Shown here piece after piece: positions 45,401-58,500 of a DNA stretch of 64,000 nucleotides (position 1 is its first letter; each line of letters opens with the position of its first letter). Location: positions 3,844,001-3,908,000 of the forward strand of contig KQ964247.1 of assembly GCA_001566295.1 (NCBI GenBank), given 5' to 3'. Position numbers and translations under genes: made by a program. This DNA comes from Microdochium bolleyi. Lineage: Eukaryota; Ascomycota; Sordariomycetes; Xylariales; Microdochiaceae. Below the pieces are notes generated by a model. That model was not told the DNA's origin. It ran no database searches and was given only the letters and a program-made list of their open reading frames with translations.

Positions 45401-48000
45401 TGGTTCGAGAAACGCATCGATGTGATGTGAAGGCGCCCCAAGTGCCACGATGCTCCGGTTTGTCTCCCTCGCGCTTCCAAAAAGTCTGGCCTGTTCCGTC
45501 GGAGCATTGCTCCCATCAGCTCCCTGGTCGAACCAAGGCTGACAAGGCAATTCTGGAACACTCGGTGACGGTGAGACACCGAAGAGAGGCATCACCAAGA
45601 CACCCCAGATCCTGTTCCGGCAAGCATCCGGGCGTCGTGCCTGGGGATCGTGCCTGGGCACGGCATCTCGCCGTGTCGACGTCAGGCAATTTTATTATCT
45701 CCGCCAGCCATCGAAACACGGCGGGTGACAATTTCAACTGGCACGGCTGGGTTTCAAGAATGATCAGGGCTGAGAGCAGGCGAGTCCCACGCGAGAGGCC
45801 GGACTGCCAATATTAGTGCGGTGAGTGGAGCGTTCCGGACCTTTGCTGCAACAGGATCCCCAGCCAATGTCGTGCGTGCCTGGACTCGCCTGGGGTCCCA
45901 GGCCGTGGCGTGTTTTGACCTCGCAGTCCCAAATGAGGGACAGCCGCAACCATCTCGATGACGTCGTCATGAGCCAGCTCACACGTTCCTGGGCCCAATC
46001 GTGAACCAGCTTCCCACCTGCCACAAGTGGGCAGCTTTCGCGGTGTCCTTGGACAATCCGAAGAAGCAGCACAAGCCACATCCAGCAAGCCGGCCTGCTT
46101 TGGAGCCCTGCACTGGCGCGGCCGGCGCCGACATACCCGGGGCGCAGCTTCCATGCTTTCAAGCAACACTAGTCCGACTGAACCGGGCTTTGGTTATGCT
46201 GAGCAGTCACACCAGGCCGCCTGCAAGGCTTGACAATCACAGTGAGCACTACCTGCGGTGCGTCGCTCGGCCAATGCACCTCGGCCTATCTACACGTGCG
46301 ACTGACCATCAGCAACACGTCACACCTTGCAATGATTTCTCAGCAGTGGACAAGATCGAAGGGCAGAGCTGTGCCGACCATACCGTACCCTCGAGTAGCA
46401 GGCCCATGAAGAAAAGTCACATCGTGCAACGTGCAGCTCTGTGGGTTGACTGGGGCTATTCGGCCTGTCAACCCTCGACAGGCGCTAGTGCGGATGAGCG
46501 ACGCTTGACGATCCTCAAATGACAAGAGCGATATCTCCGAATGTCCACTTCGCGCGGTGCGCGACGATGCTTAGTCAACTGAGCATCTTGTGGCACCACG
46601 GGTGTTTGCTTATTTCATGCCCCGTAGCAGGGAGATCACAGATCGCAGCGGTCAATGTCATAAAGACACACAACACAGAGCCGGCTCCCATAGATACATG
46701 GTGGTGAGATTGGGCGGCCAACAGGTTCGTGAGTCTACTGGGTTGATCTCCTGCTGGCGATGGCTAGTGCGCGGCACAGTATGAACAGACGACCTGTTCA
46801 CAGTCATCAACTCTGCCGGAACAGAATCGTGGGGAACCATCTCCATGCTACAATTTGGCCTCATCTTTCTCCCTTCAGTCACATGGAACAAGAAAGCTTT
46901 TCACTTCCCCAGATATCCACTCCGAACTCATCCGTCGAGCTGGTTCTGAACCTGCACGATCCTATCACCATTGGTCTACTGCTCGGAACACTGAGCTCCC
47001 CGTCAGAACAACTACGTGATGTCGATCTTGTTCGAAGGAGAGAAGTCAGTCATCCGTGGCCGAAGGAGTGCGCACGGCTTCTTATCAAGGTTCTCCAGCA
47101 GCAGGATAGGCTGTAGGAGGCGAAAGTTGCCCAACAACATTCGCCCCAGCTCCGAATTTGTCAGAGACTGGCCGTCAAACATATTGCGGGCACAACCCTA
47201 ACCCAAATGCACATCTTGACCTGAGGCAAGAAGGAGCGGATATGGCGTAAGCTACCGAGATGTTCCAACTCTACGAGTTCAACCTCCATCTCCAGTGGCG
47301 AGCTGGACCCTTGAAGAGGCCAAAGAGCTGCATGTCTGCCGGCACCGATGGTTGCATGTCGAAAACCCCTTCCACATGTGTCAAGCAAGACCCTGGGCGC
47401 GATTGAGACCAACGAAAGAGACACTCTGGTGTGTCTCGAGCAGGCTCACATCTGTCAGTAAACACCCGCGCCACCGATGTCGAATCGCACGCAATCCGTG
47501 TTGCCGTTATCGAGGGAGAGACACGCGGGGTAGCGCGACAACTAACCTCTCCGCTGATAAGAGAAACACGCGGTGGCTCGGGGCGGCAGTGCAACCAACT
47601 CTCATGCACGGCTTTGCTCTGCCCGACGTCGCAGCAATTTGCAGTTTCATACCCAGTGGGCGGCGGCGGCGGCTGGGCTGGTAGATAAGCCGTGTCGTTG
47701 CAACAGCCGCTTCGGAGGACACACAGATCTATTTGGTGATGGAGATTAGAGTTTCCCAGGGAGGCTAACAGGCCGGAGCTGGAGTTCCTCCCCTCAACAG
47801 AGCCAAAATCTTCGACATTTGCGGCAGAGGACCAGAGACCCCTTCGCGCCAGCTCTGCATAGCATCTCGCCAGTGCCATCATGGTGCAGGGAGACGAACA
47901 TGGTAGCATGCACTTTGAAGGTTTATCAAAAGACACGCGACAATCGTGACGGTGAATCGATGGAATCATCACGTCCACACCTTATTACCAGCAGGCTTCT
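42495..48000. other. promoter/leader of gac1, then start of a long gene-free region
   Basis: The first several hundred bases include the gac1 leader and promoter. The 190-codon frame at 43074-43646 (+) is antisense to the upstream flank, has no recognisable domain and is not called. The rest has only short overlapping frames on both strands. Confidence 0.5.
42826..42860. repeat. 8-bp inverted repeat (hairpin) upstream of gac1
   Basis: AAACGTCG at 42826-42833 and CGACGTTT at 42853-42860 form a perfect 8-bp stem around a 19-base loop. It lies about 330 bases upstream of the chosen gac1 ATG, likely in the 5' leader. Confidence 0.6.
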
Positions 48001-51000
48001 CGGTCCCGTCCAGCTGTTGGGCTGATCCCTGCACACGAGTACGTCCACTGACCAGACCGTGTCCACCCGCCAGACGATGGGGAATACAAAACGGGGGCCT
48101 GTCCGCATTGTTGTTGGGTACGGACTTTACCAGGGCCGGGGGACCCAGCTAGCACCGTGCTGCGCATGCAGCTCATCACGATAGCTGAGGTGAGCGACCA
48201 GGGCAGCTCGAGTGGGGGTCCGAGCCAGCTTTCCTGACCTTGACGACTTAGTCACACACCTTTGCTTGTATACGAAAGTACTCGGCGAAGCATAAACATC
48301 AACACCACAAGAGTCTCACGGTTTCTCATGCTTTCTCCGCACAGACATCTCGCCATGCTGCTGCTCTCCATGACAAGGACGAAGTGCGCAACGTGTCTGC
48401 CAGAAACCTTCAGCACGATGACGCCATTGCGTAAGGCAAGTGAGACCCCTGACAATCTGGGACGAGACCATCTGGAATCTTGTCTGCCGTGAAGGAGAAG
48501 GTGTTTCCAACGAGAGACAGCGGTTGTTTCTGCTCACCAGCGAGGCTTTGGATCAATACTTTTCCCTCTGCAATCGTGTTTCGCGCAAGTTCGCTGTGAG
48601 ACTCTCCATGTCCGGGGGAGATGAGACCTTGTGCTTCCACATCCGGCTTGTCTCGCTCAGCCAAGGCGGTACATGTGTCGTCATCACGTCCTGCTGAACA
48701 ACGTGCCACAGACCATGCTGCGCTTTTTGCCACGCATCGCTCACGTGTTCTCTGGGAGCCGGCGCACACGCGGGCAGTGTTCTGCATCATTCCATGCAAG
48801 GACGACGACGGCCATGTGCATATATGCCTTCGAGTGGTTTTAGAGTTGTCGAGCTGTCCGAGGATATACTACAGCAGCACCTGACTAGAATACCGCAGTG
48901 CACACTGTCTCGAGTTGGTGTCGAGCTTCGAACGTTGCCGCTCCCCACCCCACGGACGGCTCTCACCGAGTGCAAGTTGCGAAAGGGGTGCTTGCTGGGG
49001 TTGGTTGGTTGGTTCGGTCCAGACCGCGAACAAGGCTGCGGGCGCGACTCAAGCAGCCCCAGACGACGCAAGCCGACGATTTAGACTTTCGACACGAATC
49101 CGAAAATCGCAAGCACCAACAACATGAACAACCACAACGCCCGCCGGCCGGGATTTGACTTTCCTGGCAATTAGGCCACGCCCCCTTTTTGGCCATTGGA
49201 AGCTTGCTGCGCCGCACTACAATAAGGGATACAGGGCTGACGATAGACTTTTTGCTTGCCAACTATCCTCCGTGCGCTCCGGACACACACACCTAAACAT
49301 TCTGTGCAGGAAGAGGGCCACGGGTGGTGCGGCATGTGTGTTTAGAGTTCTCCGGCACCTTTCTTTCTTCCTGTCTGCTGCTCTTGTCATTCATCCTGGG
49401 ATTGAGACCGCAGCTGCTCTTTTTCTCCGCCGTGGTCGGCGCAGCACCGCGATCGATCGCGACTCACTGCCCTCCAGACGGACGCAACGTCGTTGTCCTC
49501 GTAAATTGCTCGGTGCCTACCCACTATTATCCCGTGTCCGGGCCGTGCACACACAAAGCTCGCAGCGCAACGAACCCCCGAACTCCGTCTGAGCAGACAC
49601 GGACATGACAGGCTGCCCGCACTATGGTGATTTCGTGGGGGGCCATTGATTGGACATGCGAGCCGGCATCGAAAGCGAGAAGCTGTGCGGGGCTTATGTC
49701 CGGCTGGGTGGTTCCACGACCGGAGAGCGCACAGACTGGTATCTAACCAAGCGTAGTTGGTACGGAGCACTGTCCATCAGTACCTCTTTCCGAAAGTCGT
49801 GCGATGGGGCGGCCGCCGTGTGCCGCCTCTGCAATTTGGTGTCCACTCTTGGAATCATGGTGAGATAGGGTGGGCTGAGTAAGAGAAAAGGCAGTAAGGT
49901 GGGCTTGTCCGGGACAGGCGGTTTGGACGGGTCACAGACCAGAGCGTAAGACCCCTGAACCCTGTTCAAGTGCCGTCGACTCTCTTCCTGTCTGCCGGAT
50001 TGCGCGGCGTGTCACGGTCAGCTAACTGCTAGTCCAGTATCAAAAGTCCTCTCTCTAAAAGTGTTCGATTTCCTTGATTTCCGCGATCAGCGGATAGTGG
50101 CCCTCGTTGACGAATGGGGACACTAGGCTATCTGACCTGATAGATCCTGGAATCGTAAAATCGCTGACACTTACGGAGATCCGGCAGAGATCTACACCGG
50201 ATTCTTGAAAAAGCGAAGCCGATCATGAACATGGCCAACGACGTGCGTGGAGATTTTGGCATACTTTGGGCTCGTCGCAGTGCTCGCAACTCTAGCTTGA
50301 ACTCTGGCACGACCTAGAACGTGGTCGAGGACCCTGTTCCCAGCTTTCTACATTTGTATTTTTGCTTCCCAGTTACGGTGCCGGTAGTCGGATGTGGGTT
50401 TTCCTTGATTTTCCAGATTCACCGCTAATGTGACGCAGCTTGGCCTGGCGCAGAGGGGAAGAGTTTGCTTTCCTGCCGGCGATCCCAAAGATGAGGCTCA
50501 AGAAGTTCAAAAATAACCAAGGACCAAGCTGTGATGTGCGTCAGGGATGACGGGGACGGGGGGTGCCACTTTTCCCGCTTTCTTTGTCCACTCTTGATTA
50601 TTGGCAAGCATCAAAGAGGCCCACGATGGCTCGGATGGTCTCTCTGCCTAGCTTTGCCTCACTTTCTTTCTTGTCTCTCTTAGTTTGCGACTATTTTCTC
50701 TCGCTCCGTCTACCGTGTGGGCCACGCATGCACAACCGCGCACGGCACAGCACAAGCTTCCTGCTGTAATACTGGAGCTTCTTCCGTGCGACCCCCACGG
50801 ACTTACAAACCACGCTGGGGATGACGTCGCTGATGCCCACATCGTGCTCCTCACGAGTCCGTGGAGACACGAATGGGATATGGGGGATTTGGCAGGATTG
50901 GACAGGTAGAGCCGGTTTTGCTCTTCTCGTGCTCGCACGTGCTGTTTCGACCCAGAGGTTGAGCTATGGATCCGGCCCGTGATAATACCACGATGACGTC

Positions 51001-54000
51001 GCGTCGCACGGTGTTGCGTGCGCGGAAACCACCAGCGGATGCTCGTGCATATCGGACGATCACGAACAGCTCCATGCCGTGGCTACCGAGAATCTGATGA
51101 GAGATGACATGCCTGTGGCGGAACTACCAGAGAGGAAGATGCACAATGACCAACAAGACCAAGCTACGGGTGGCGACGATGGTGTCTCTCGGTAGTCACG
51201 GCGTAGGGGACCTGTCAACGGGCAGCAGGAGAGAACCCTGCCTGCATCTCCTCCGTATGCCCGTATGTGTCGTTGGAATTCTTGATTGCACCATCCGGGT
51301 GTCGCCATTGATTCCTTGACAAGAAACTCATTCTTCGGGATATGGTCAAATGGCATCACCAACAGCACCCCTGCAAGAGGGTGGCGCTTGCCTCTGACGC
51401 CCTTTTTCTCCTGTCGCCGCGTTGCAGCCACGGATTCTCGTGCAGGCGCCTCCTACGACCCAACCCCTGTGTTTTTCCTTGATCCTGGGACGCCGTGCAT
51501 GCATGCTTGTTCCAGATGGGCCAATCCCGTCGGCAATTCCAGCCACACGCAACGCCATTCACAGATTTGCGCGGACGAGTCTGAGGGAGGGGGCTCTGCG
51601 GAAAATTCCAGCTGTCTGTTTAAGAGATCTGCGTGGTACGGAACCGACTGAAATACTACCACTGCCACCACGACAGGGCAGGGTGCACCACAGAAGAGAC
51701 GACGATAGCTCGAGGCCTTGATACACAGCTTTGTGATTTGTTCCCACTTCACAAAACACAAGGCGAACAATGCGGGCGATAGAGTTCAGCCCGCCAACAA
51801 AGGACGGCGGCGGCGGCCGCCGCCGATAAGGAGCCCACCACAACCACCTCCTACAAAGAGCAGGAGGGACACACACCCGTCGGTCTGCGAGGGAACCACT
51901 CACACTGCCCACTCACACTGATAAGCCAGAGGCGCTATCCGCCGTTGTTTTCCCTTGTGGTAGTCTCGCATGCGGGCTACACCTCTCCCGGCAGGCATCA
52001 AACGCCTCCTTTCCCACCATCCCGATGCACTAGACACCACCATCGCCAAAAGGCCATGACAGTAGTTGCTGTCCATTAGATCCCCTTCCCGTTTCTGGAT
52101 GCAACCCACCACTTGACAGCCACCCCTCCCGGTCGGCCCCTCCATCCCTCCCTCCTCCATGGCCAGGGGACCGGATGATCGTCAGACTGGATAGCAACAG
52201 ACTGTCACGGCAGATGAGGGAGGAGGGGACCCTTAAGGGCGACCTTGAGCGACTGGTCAGGTCCCCTGATCTGCACCCTACTGCCATCGTGAAGACCTCC
52301 GCCCTAATCCGTGGGCTGTATACAGTTGGTGTCCTGGGAACGTGCTCGGGGTAGCTTCAGGCTTCGCGTCAGATCGGCGTGGTGCTCTTCGCCTCACCAC
52401 GCGGCGATGACTCTTTCTGACTGTGATGTCGTCTTACGGCATCCCGCTCCCGTGCTTCTGGTCTCGCACCCGCCCACTCAAAGCTCAACCTTGGCCCATG
52501 CGAGAAGGGCAGCACCCGGGCAGGGGTACCAGAGCTGAACTCTCTCGCCAATGACTGGTCCCACCCATCATCATGCCATGCGAATTGTCAAAGTGTCGTC
52601 CCATGGCGACAGGGAGATCCACAGGTGATTTGGAAACTGACGACAAAAAAACTCCCGAACGAGCAAGCAACACGGATAAGATCAACCTTCACGGATGTTA
52701 TGTAATTGAGGCGCCAAGGAATCCGAACTACACACCCAGGGCCACCAACAAAACACAAACATACACACACACACACACACAAATGAACAAGACAAGGGGC
52801 TGCCCGCCGCCATCATGCCGCGCTGCAGTAGTGGTAGTTGCGCCTCCGCCCGCGCGCTTCTCGTCTGCGCGCAAAACACCCTAAATGGTAGTAGCATCAG
52901 CCCCCACCTACTGTCGGACATCTCAACTTATTTTAGCGCCTCAATCCAGCGAGAGTGGTCCCGGCTGACAAACTACGCTGCCAAATGTGTGGGACACGCG
53001 TGGGGCGCGTTTGTGCGTTTCGAAAAGTGAAAAAAAGAGAGACACACATACTCCATGGGGATGATGGAGGTGAGGGGGGTAAGGCACGGTGACTTTAGTA
53101 GTATCTGGAGAAAAAGGACCGTTTGGCAGAGCGGAGATGGTGTTTGTGTTTTGGAGTGGAAACAATGGGCGCCGTGCGCGGTGTTGCTCATGGGGAACCT
53201 TTGTGCGTCCCATGGGGAAAGAGAGCCACGGAGGAGACCTCGCTCTTTGTGGGTGTGGGTGGTGAGAGAGGCCTGCCTGGGTGGTTGCTCACCGATGTTG
53301 TTGATGTTCCGCACCTGGAGGCCAATGGTTTCGCTGCCTGGCTGACAGACAGGCCACTTGGGACGGACTATCGTCTTCGCAACTTCAGAAAGAGGTAGGT
53401 TGCATCGGAGCGCCAGCAACATACAGCTTTTCTCCTTGTGCTCCCTGTACGACACCTTTGCGACCCTGGTACCGCGTCCACCAGCCGTTCCGTCGCAGAG
53501 AGAGACCTTTGGGCGACCGAGCGAGGCCAGGTGTGGTGAGTGCTGTGCAATTAATATAATAAGCTGCAGCACACTGACGATACAATGAAGTCATTGTTGC
53601 TTCACGCCCCAAGCCTTTTGTGTTTTGTGACTCCCCAGGCAGGCAGCTGCATATGGGGGAGGGATTGCAAGCTTGGGGAAAGAGAGAAATACAGTGTCCA
53701 GCAGAGGCTATTGAAACTGTATATCGAGGCAGACGGTGCTCCTCTGCACACTGTCCAGCGCTCCCGCCCGGAGTGTGTGGGTGGGTGGTGTGAGGTGTGA
53801 GCGACGGCGATAAGCCGCAGCCCGCAAGCTCCGACTCCCCACCAAGAACAGGCGATCAATCAAACAACACGGGCGGGCAGGGATCAATAACCTGGCAGGG
53901 GACCGGGGGGGGATAGTTACATCCCTGGCTGATCGGCAGTCTCGGCTCGCTCTGGAACCTGAGCCCCATCGGCCTGCATGCACACTCTCGCGTTGCACCA

Positions 54001-55500
54001 CAACGGTTGGTGGTGCGTTGATGGTGGCGGTGGTGGTTGAGCTCTGTGGCTTGGCTTGGGAGGGAGTTGCCACTGGACAAAGAACATGCCGGTTTCTGCG
54101 TGACAGGATGGATTTCCAAGGCGGCGACCTCGGATGCGTCACAGATGGCGGGAAAAAGGTCCCAGAACACGCCATCTTCGAGTTTTCTCCGTCCCGCGCT
54201 CGAGATGGAGGGTGTTCTCTGAAGACGTTGGAGGGAGCAAGGACCCTGATGATCCACAGACGGGTACCTCGGGGACACATTATGTACTCCAACTCTGACT
54301 GTTGTAGTGGATGGACCCTTTTGGAGAGGAGGGTGCCAACTTGCAGTACTTGGGTTGATGTCCGGTCCCGTCGTATAATTGGGGGCACTGGGTCGGGGAC
54401 GATGTACTCCGAGACTACGGCGGCGACTTGGTTGGTTCGACACAAGGAACTTTGTAACAGTTGATAACAGTTGATGGCAACATGTCACTCCGTGCGCAGA
54501 CGTTTGTTTGATACAAGGCACATCCGGCATCGCAAGCATTGCAACAACAATGGAACGTTTATTGCTTTTCGTGTTTCGAGTTCCGCTCGTGTGCCGATGC
54601 TCCCGCGGACTCGTCACCCTTCTGATTCACAGATGACTTTCGTGGACTCCGCCCATTCCGTGTGCTGCGTGCAGATACTGGCGTGTCAACGACTCAAGGG
54701 CCCGGTTCTCACGTTGAGCGACGTATCTGCTGTGTCCCGTCGCTTCCCCGCATTCACTTCAGTAGGAGACGTCTCGGAATGCGCAAGCATCTGCGGGAGG
54801 ATGGCTTACTTTTCTTCCATGTTGGTAGCATGCAGCAGGGAGTAAACAAGCCCTGTTGTCCCATCTGTTTTCCCACAATGCAGGCAACAATATACTTTTG
54901 GAACGTTATATTGTTCCTATTTTATGTGCTCATCTCGAAACAAACAAGAATCATAAATGACAACTATTGAGTAATGATGACTGTCGCGAGAGGTCGGACC
55001 ACGCCACATTGCAGCAGCACCCGATGACTGCTGGCGTGTCAAACAATGACGCCAGCACAAACTCATCTTACTCTCTCTTACTCTCTCGCTCCCGGCGAGG
55101 TGACATCGCAACCTTGGACCTCCAAGATTTCTCGCTGCGTACGGATGGTCCGCTGATGACCGAATGCACGGCACGCCCCCCCCCCCCCCCCTTACACGCT
55201 CTTCGAGGCATTGTTTGCAGTCCTGGTCCCTGCTGTGCCGCGGCCGGCAGTCCGACCTGCTACGCGTTGCAACGCCCATGGTTGCCCTTTTCCCCACCCT
55301 CCCCCCATTGGTCCCCCGCAGTACACTCCAGTGACGAACTAGACGACAACCTCCCCGTCGGCGCCGAGTCGTCCCATCCCATCCCAGGCTACATCAGCCG
55401 TCTTGAATCTCGCAACCGCACGCCGCAAAAAGATGAGTTGTCCAGCCGCCTCTCCAGCTGCAATGCAGAATAAATAAATATAAATAAACATTCGCAGATC
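48001..55500. other. gene-free region, no supported coding sequence
   Basis: Open frames of up to about 250 codons occur on both strands (for example 53856-54617 -), rich in Ser, Arg, Cys and Trp as expected of translated non-coding DNA; none shows a domain. A CA microsatellite lies at about 52764-52781, and a run of 16 C residues at 55176-55191. Confidence 0.5.
55176..55191 (+). repeat. poly-C tract (16 bases)
   Basis: Sixteen uninterrupted C residues, a length-unstable mononucleotide run prone to sequencing error. Confidence 0.85.
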
Positions 55501-58500
55501 TGTGCACCCGCATTGTCCCTACACATTTATGATAGCATGGCAAACAGCGGGCGGGGAGTTGAGCCGACAGCGAGATGGTCGGACAAAGATCTAAAAAAAG
55601 GGAGAGCGAACGGGAAGCTCCGCCGCGCACCCACTCAGACAAGGAGATCAGCGAGCGCCATGCGCATATGGTTGAAGTCTAAATGCACGAGTGATTAGAA
55701 AAAGGATGCAAGAATCCGATCCCTTAGGGTACTGTACTGCATACTGCACACCTCGTCCGCCTGACCGCTTCCTTTCGGGAAACCGGACATGAACTCTAAC
55801 CCGGGTCTGCCGGCAAACAAGGCAACGACACAGAGCACGCACTACAACCACGAGGGAAAATGTCCGAGCTGGAAGGTACCGACAATACGGACGGTTTCCT
55901 CCCTTTACCTTTGCTCGTGCAGGTCGTCGCGTTTCAAAGCCCCCGCGTCGGTGCCTCACTTTGTCCTCCTCTCTACTCATCAGTGCAGCAGCCACTTCCC
56001 CGCACCTTGCCAGCCAGCCACATACTCCCTCTACAAAGGTCTTGCACAGTATACTACTTTCTCCACGAATTTCCTTGCTTGACCATGCCAATGCCGTGCA
56101 TTGTGGCGTTCTGCACCCAGGAGCAGGACCTCCTCTCCTCTCCTCTCCTCACCTCCTCCATATCCCGCTCGGAGCACTTTCACGTAATGTGAGATCAGCC
56201 TGGTGGAGAAAAGAGGGCAGATGGGGAAAACCCGATGTGACACCACAATCGCATCACCAAGCTTCGACCAAGACTGCCATGGTTACGCGTACCTTCTCTC
56301 CGTACAACGCGCAAGAAGGCCGGGGAAGCTGACCCGCGCTGCTGCACTGTTGCTTCCCGCGAGACGCGCACAACACCTGCCAACACGTCCACGTACCACG
56401 TACCCCCTAGCTCCCTTCTGTCATACCTCCTCGGACGCAATGGTCCTCGTGACTGTTCCACCTGGCTGTCGTCGTACCTCCTTCTTGTTTGGAGATTGAG
56501 GGGTTGCCAACTACCCCTCTCCCTCTCTCTCTCTCTTACTGGGCTGATTGCAGATGCTTGCAGGGCAAGCTGCACATCCACTCGCTTCTCTTGTTGTCTG
56601 CTTTCTGCCTCCCCTGCCAGGGGCCCCGGCGGTGCACGCAATGGGCTTCCGCACCTTTGCCATGCTTCGGAGCATCTTTCCCATCGCATGAGTCAGGGAC
56701 GCTGCAGGCTTGGAAACCTTCCCGGACTGAAGTCACGTTGCAAACCAGCACACTGTCCCCCCCCACGTGAACAATATTCTGCAATGATTGTGTCGCTTGC
56801 TTCTTCCCCCGTCATTGTGACAATCGCGGCACTGAGGAGATCTTGCGATGCCGGTTTCTCATTCTACCTCGGCTGCCAGCTAGCCAGACTATGCAGGAGC
56901 AAATTGTGGTTGCGGCCAGGTAGCATCATCATCAGTATTTCGAAACCAGATTCCACACGATCGCGCCGCCCTATGGTCTGTCATCCAATCACTGGCCTGC
57001 CGCCCTGCCACGGTGGCGCACCGGCGCGAGGAGTGCTTTCTCGGGAAGCGCTTGCCGTTCCCCTCCTCCTCCTCCTCCTCCTCCTGTCCTCTCCCCCTCT
57101 GGTCGGAAAACCAGGAACGTGGCCCGCTTGGACAACCACTCGCTGAGCGCGTGCCTGTAGATCCATGTCGGCATAGCTGCACTAGATAGCTGACCCCTGC
57201 AGATGACTCGCGGTGGACCTTTGTCTGATGAGCATATTGCGAGTAAGTAATATCACCACGTGTCACGTCACGAGCACAGTCGCGCGAACAGAATCGGACA
57301 GTCTGGGGTACGCTCGTGGTCCAAGTGGCCCGCGTCGAAGTTCAATCACGATGACGGAGGAGGCGTATCCGGGGTACAGCTCCTGCTTGCTACTTTTGAG
57401 AGCCGAGTTGTCCGGGATAGCCCGTGATGAGATCCTCGCGATGAATGTGAAACCATAATGCTCGCCCGCAAAATTAACTTGCGTTCTGGGGCACATGGCG
57501 GCTCGAGCTGATGCGTCTGTGGCAGGCACTGTGTTGCCTGGGGGGGCGTGGGGATTCCTCAGTGTCGACGGATAGCACAGCCGTTTTGAGATATGGGCGC
57601 CGAGGGAGGAATATTGCAGAAGCAATCATGTATGGATGACGAGTCCTGGTTGCTGTGTGGGCTGTGAGCCTGGGACAGACATCAAACTCGGTTCCGGCGC
57701 TCTGGCTGGGTGGGACCCCGGGCTTCCGCCTGTCACCGGCAACAGCAGGATTAGTCAACCAGGAACTGCTACTTTGTCCCGTGGGTTGAGTCTTCGAAAA
57801 GTCCCGGTCCTTGCTAGCATGTCCATGAGTCGGGTCGGCAGACGACAGAGCCGATCAGCGACGGAGCGGGCGCCCTCTGTTGCGCGTGTCCCGGCAGCGT
57901 CCTCTTGAGCTTGCAGCTCGTGGTGGATATTTCTGTCGACGGCCCTGGAGCTGCCAGGAGCAGGGGCCAACCACGGGTCAAGCACTGCGAAGTCCCACCA
58001 AGCCTTGAAATGCGGACCTCGCTCCCCACGTTGGAGATCGGATGTTTGGTGGACGATCGCGGTTCCACCAGCGGAGCCAAGCCTCAACGGCAAGGCCTGC
58101 AGGGGCCACGGCGACCGGAGCCCAAGGCCAGGGGAAACCGCATGCCCACTCTGTCCCGTTGTTGCGCTGCGTAGAGTGCTCAAGCGGCCGAAACGCTCCG
58201 CGTTGGACCGGGTTTTGGTATGTCTCTGGCCTGCTGTTGGTTGAAATCAGACCGGGTCTGGGATTTTGTGTCCAGTCTCAAGAGCTGGATCCCTGCCCGC
58301 GGGCGGGATCCTACGCGGGTCTGACAAGGCCAACCCTAACGAGTCAGGAAGGCTCGCAAATTGGTCCTCATCGACGTATCAGAGAGGGAGCTGGCGACGG
58401 GGAGACGTCAGGACTCAGGAACAAGGAAGAAGGAACAAGGCAGCGAGCCGCAAAGACAGAGACGCAGGCCAACATGGCACGATTTCGAGCCATGGACGAC

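Noticed and set aside
47190..47206. AACCCTAACCC resembling telomere repeat
   Set aside because: Less than two full CCCTAA units, no longer array; most likely chance.
52764..52781. CA microsatellite and other simple repeats considered as possible mobile-element ends
   Set aside because: No terminal inverted repeats, target duplications or transposase frames nearby.
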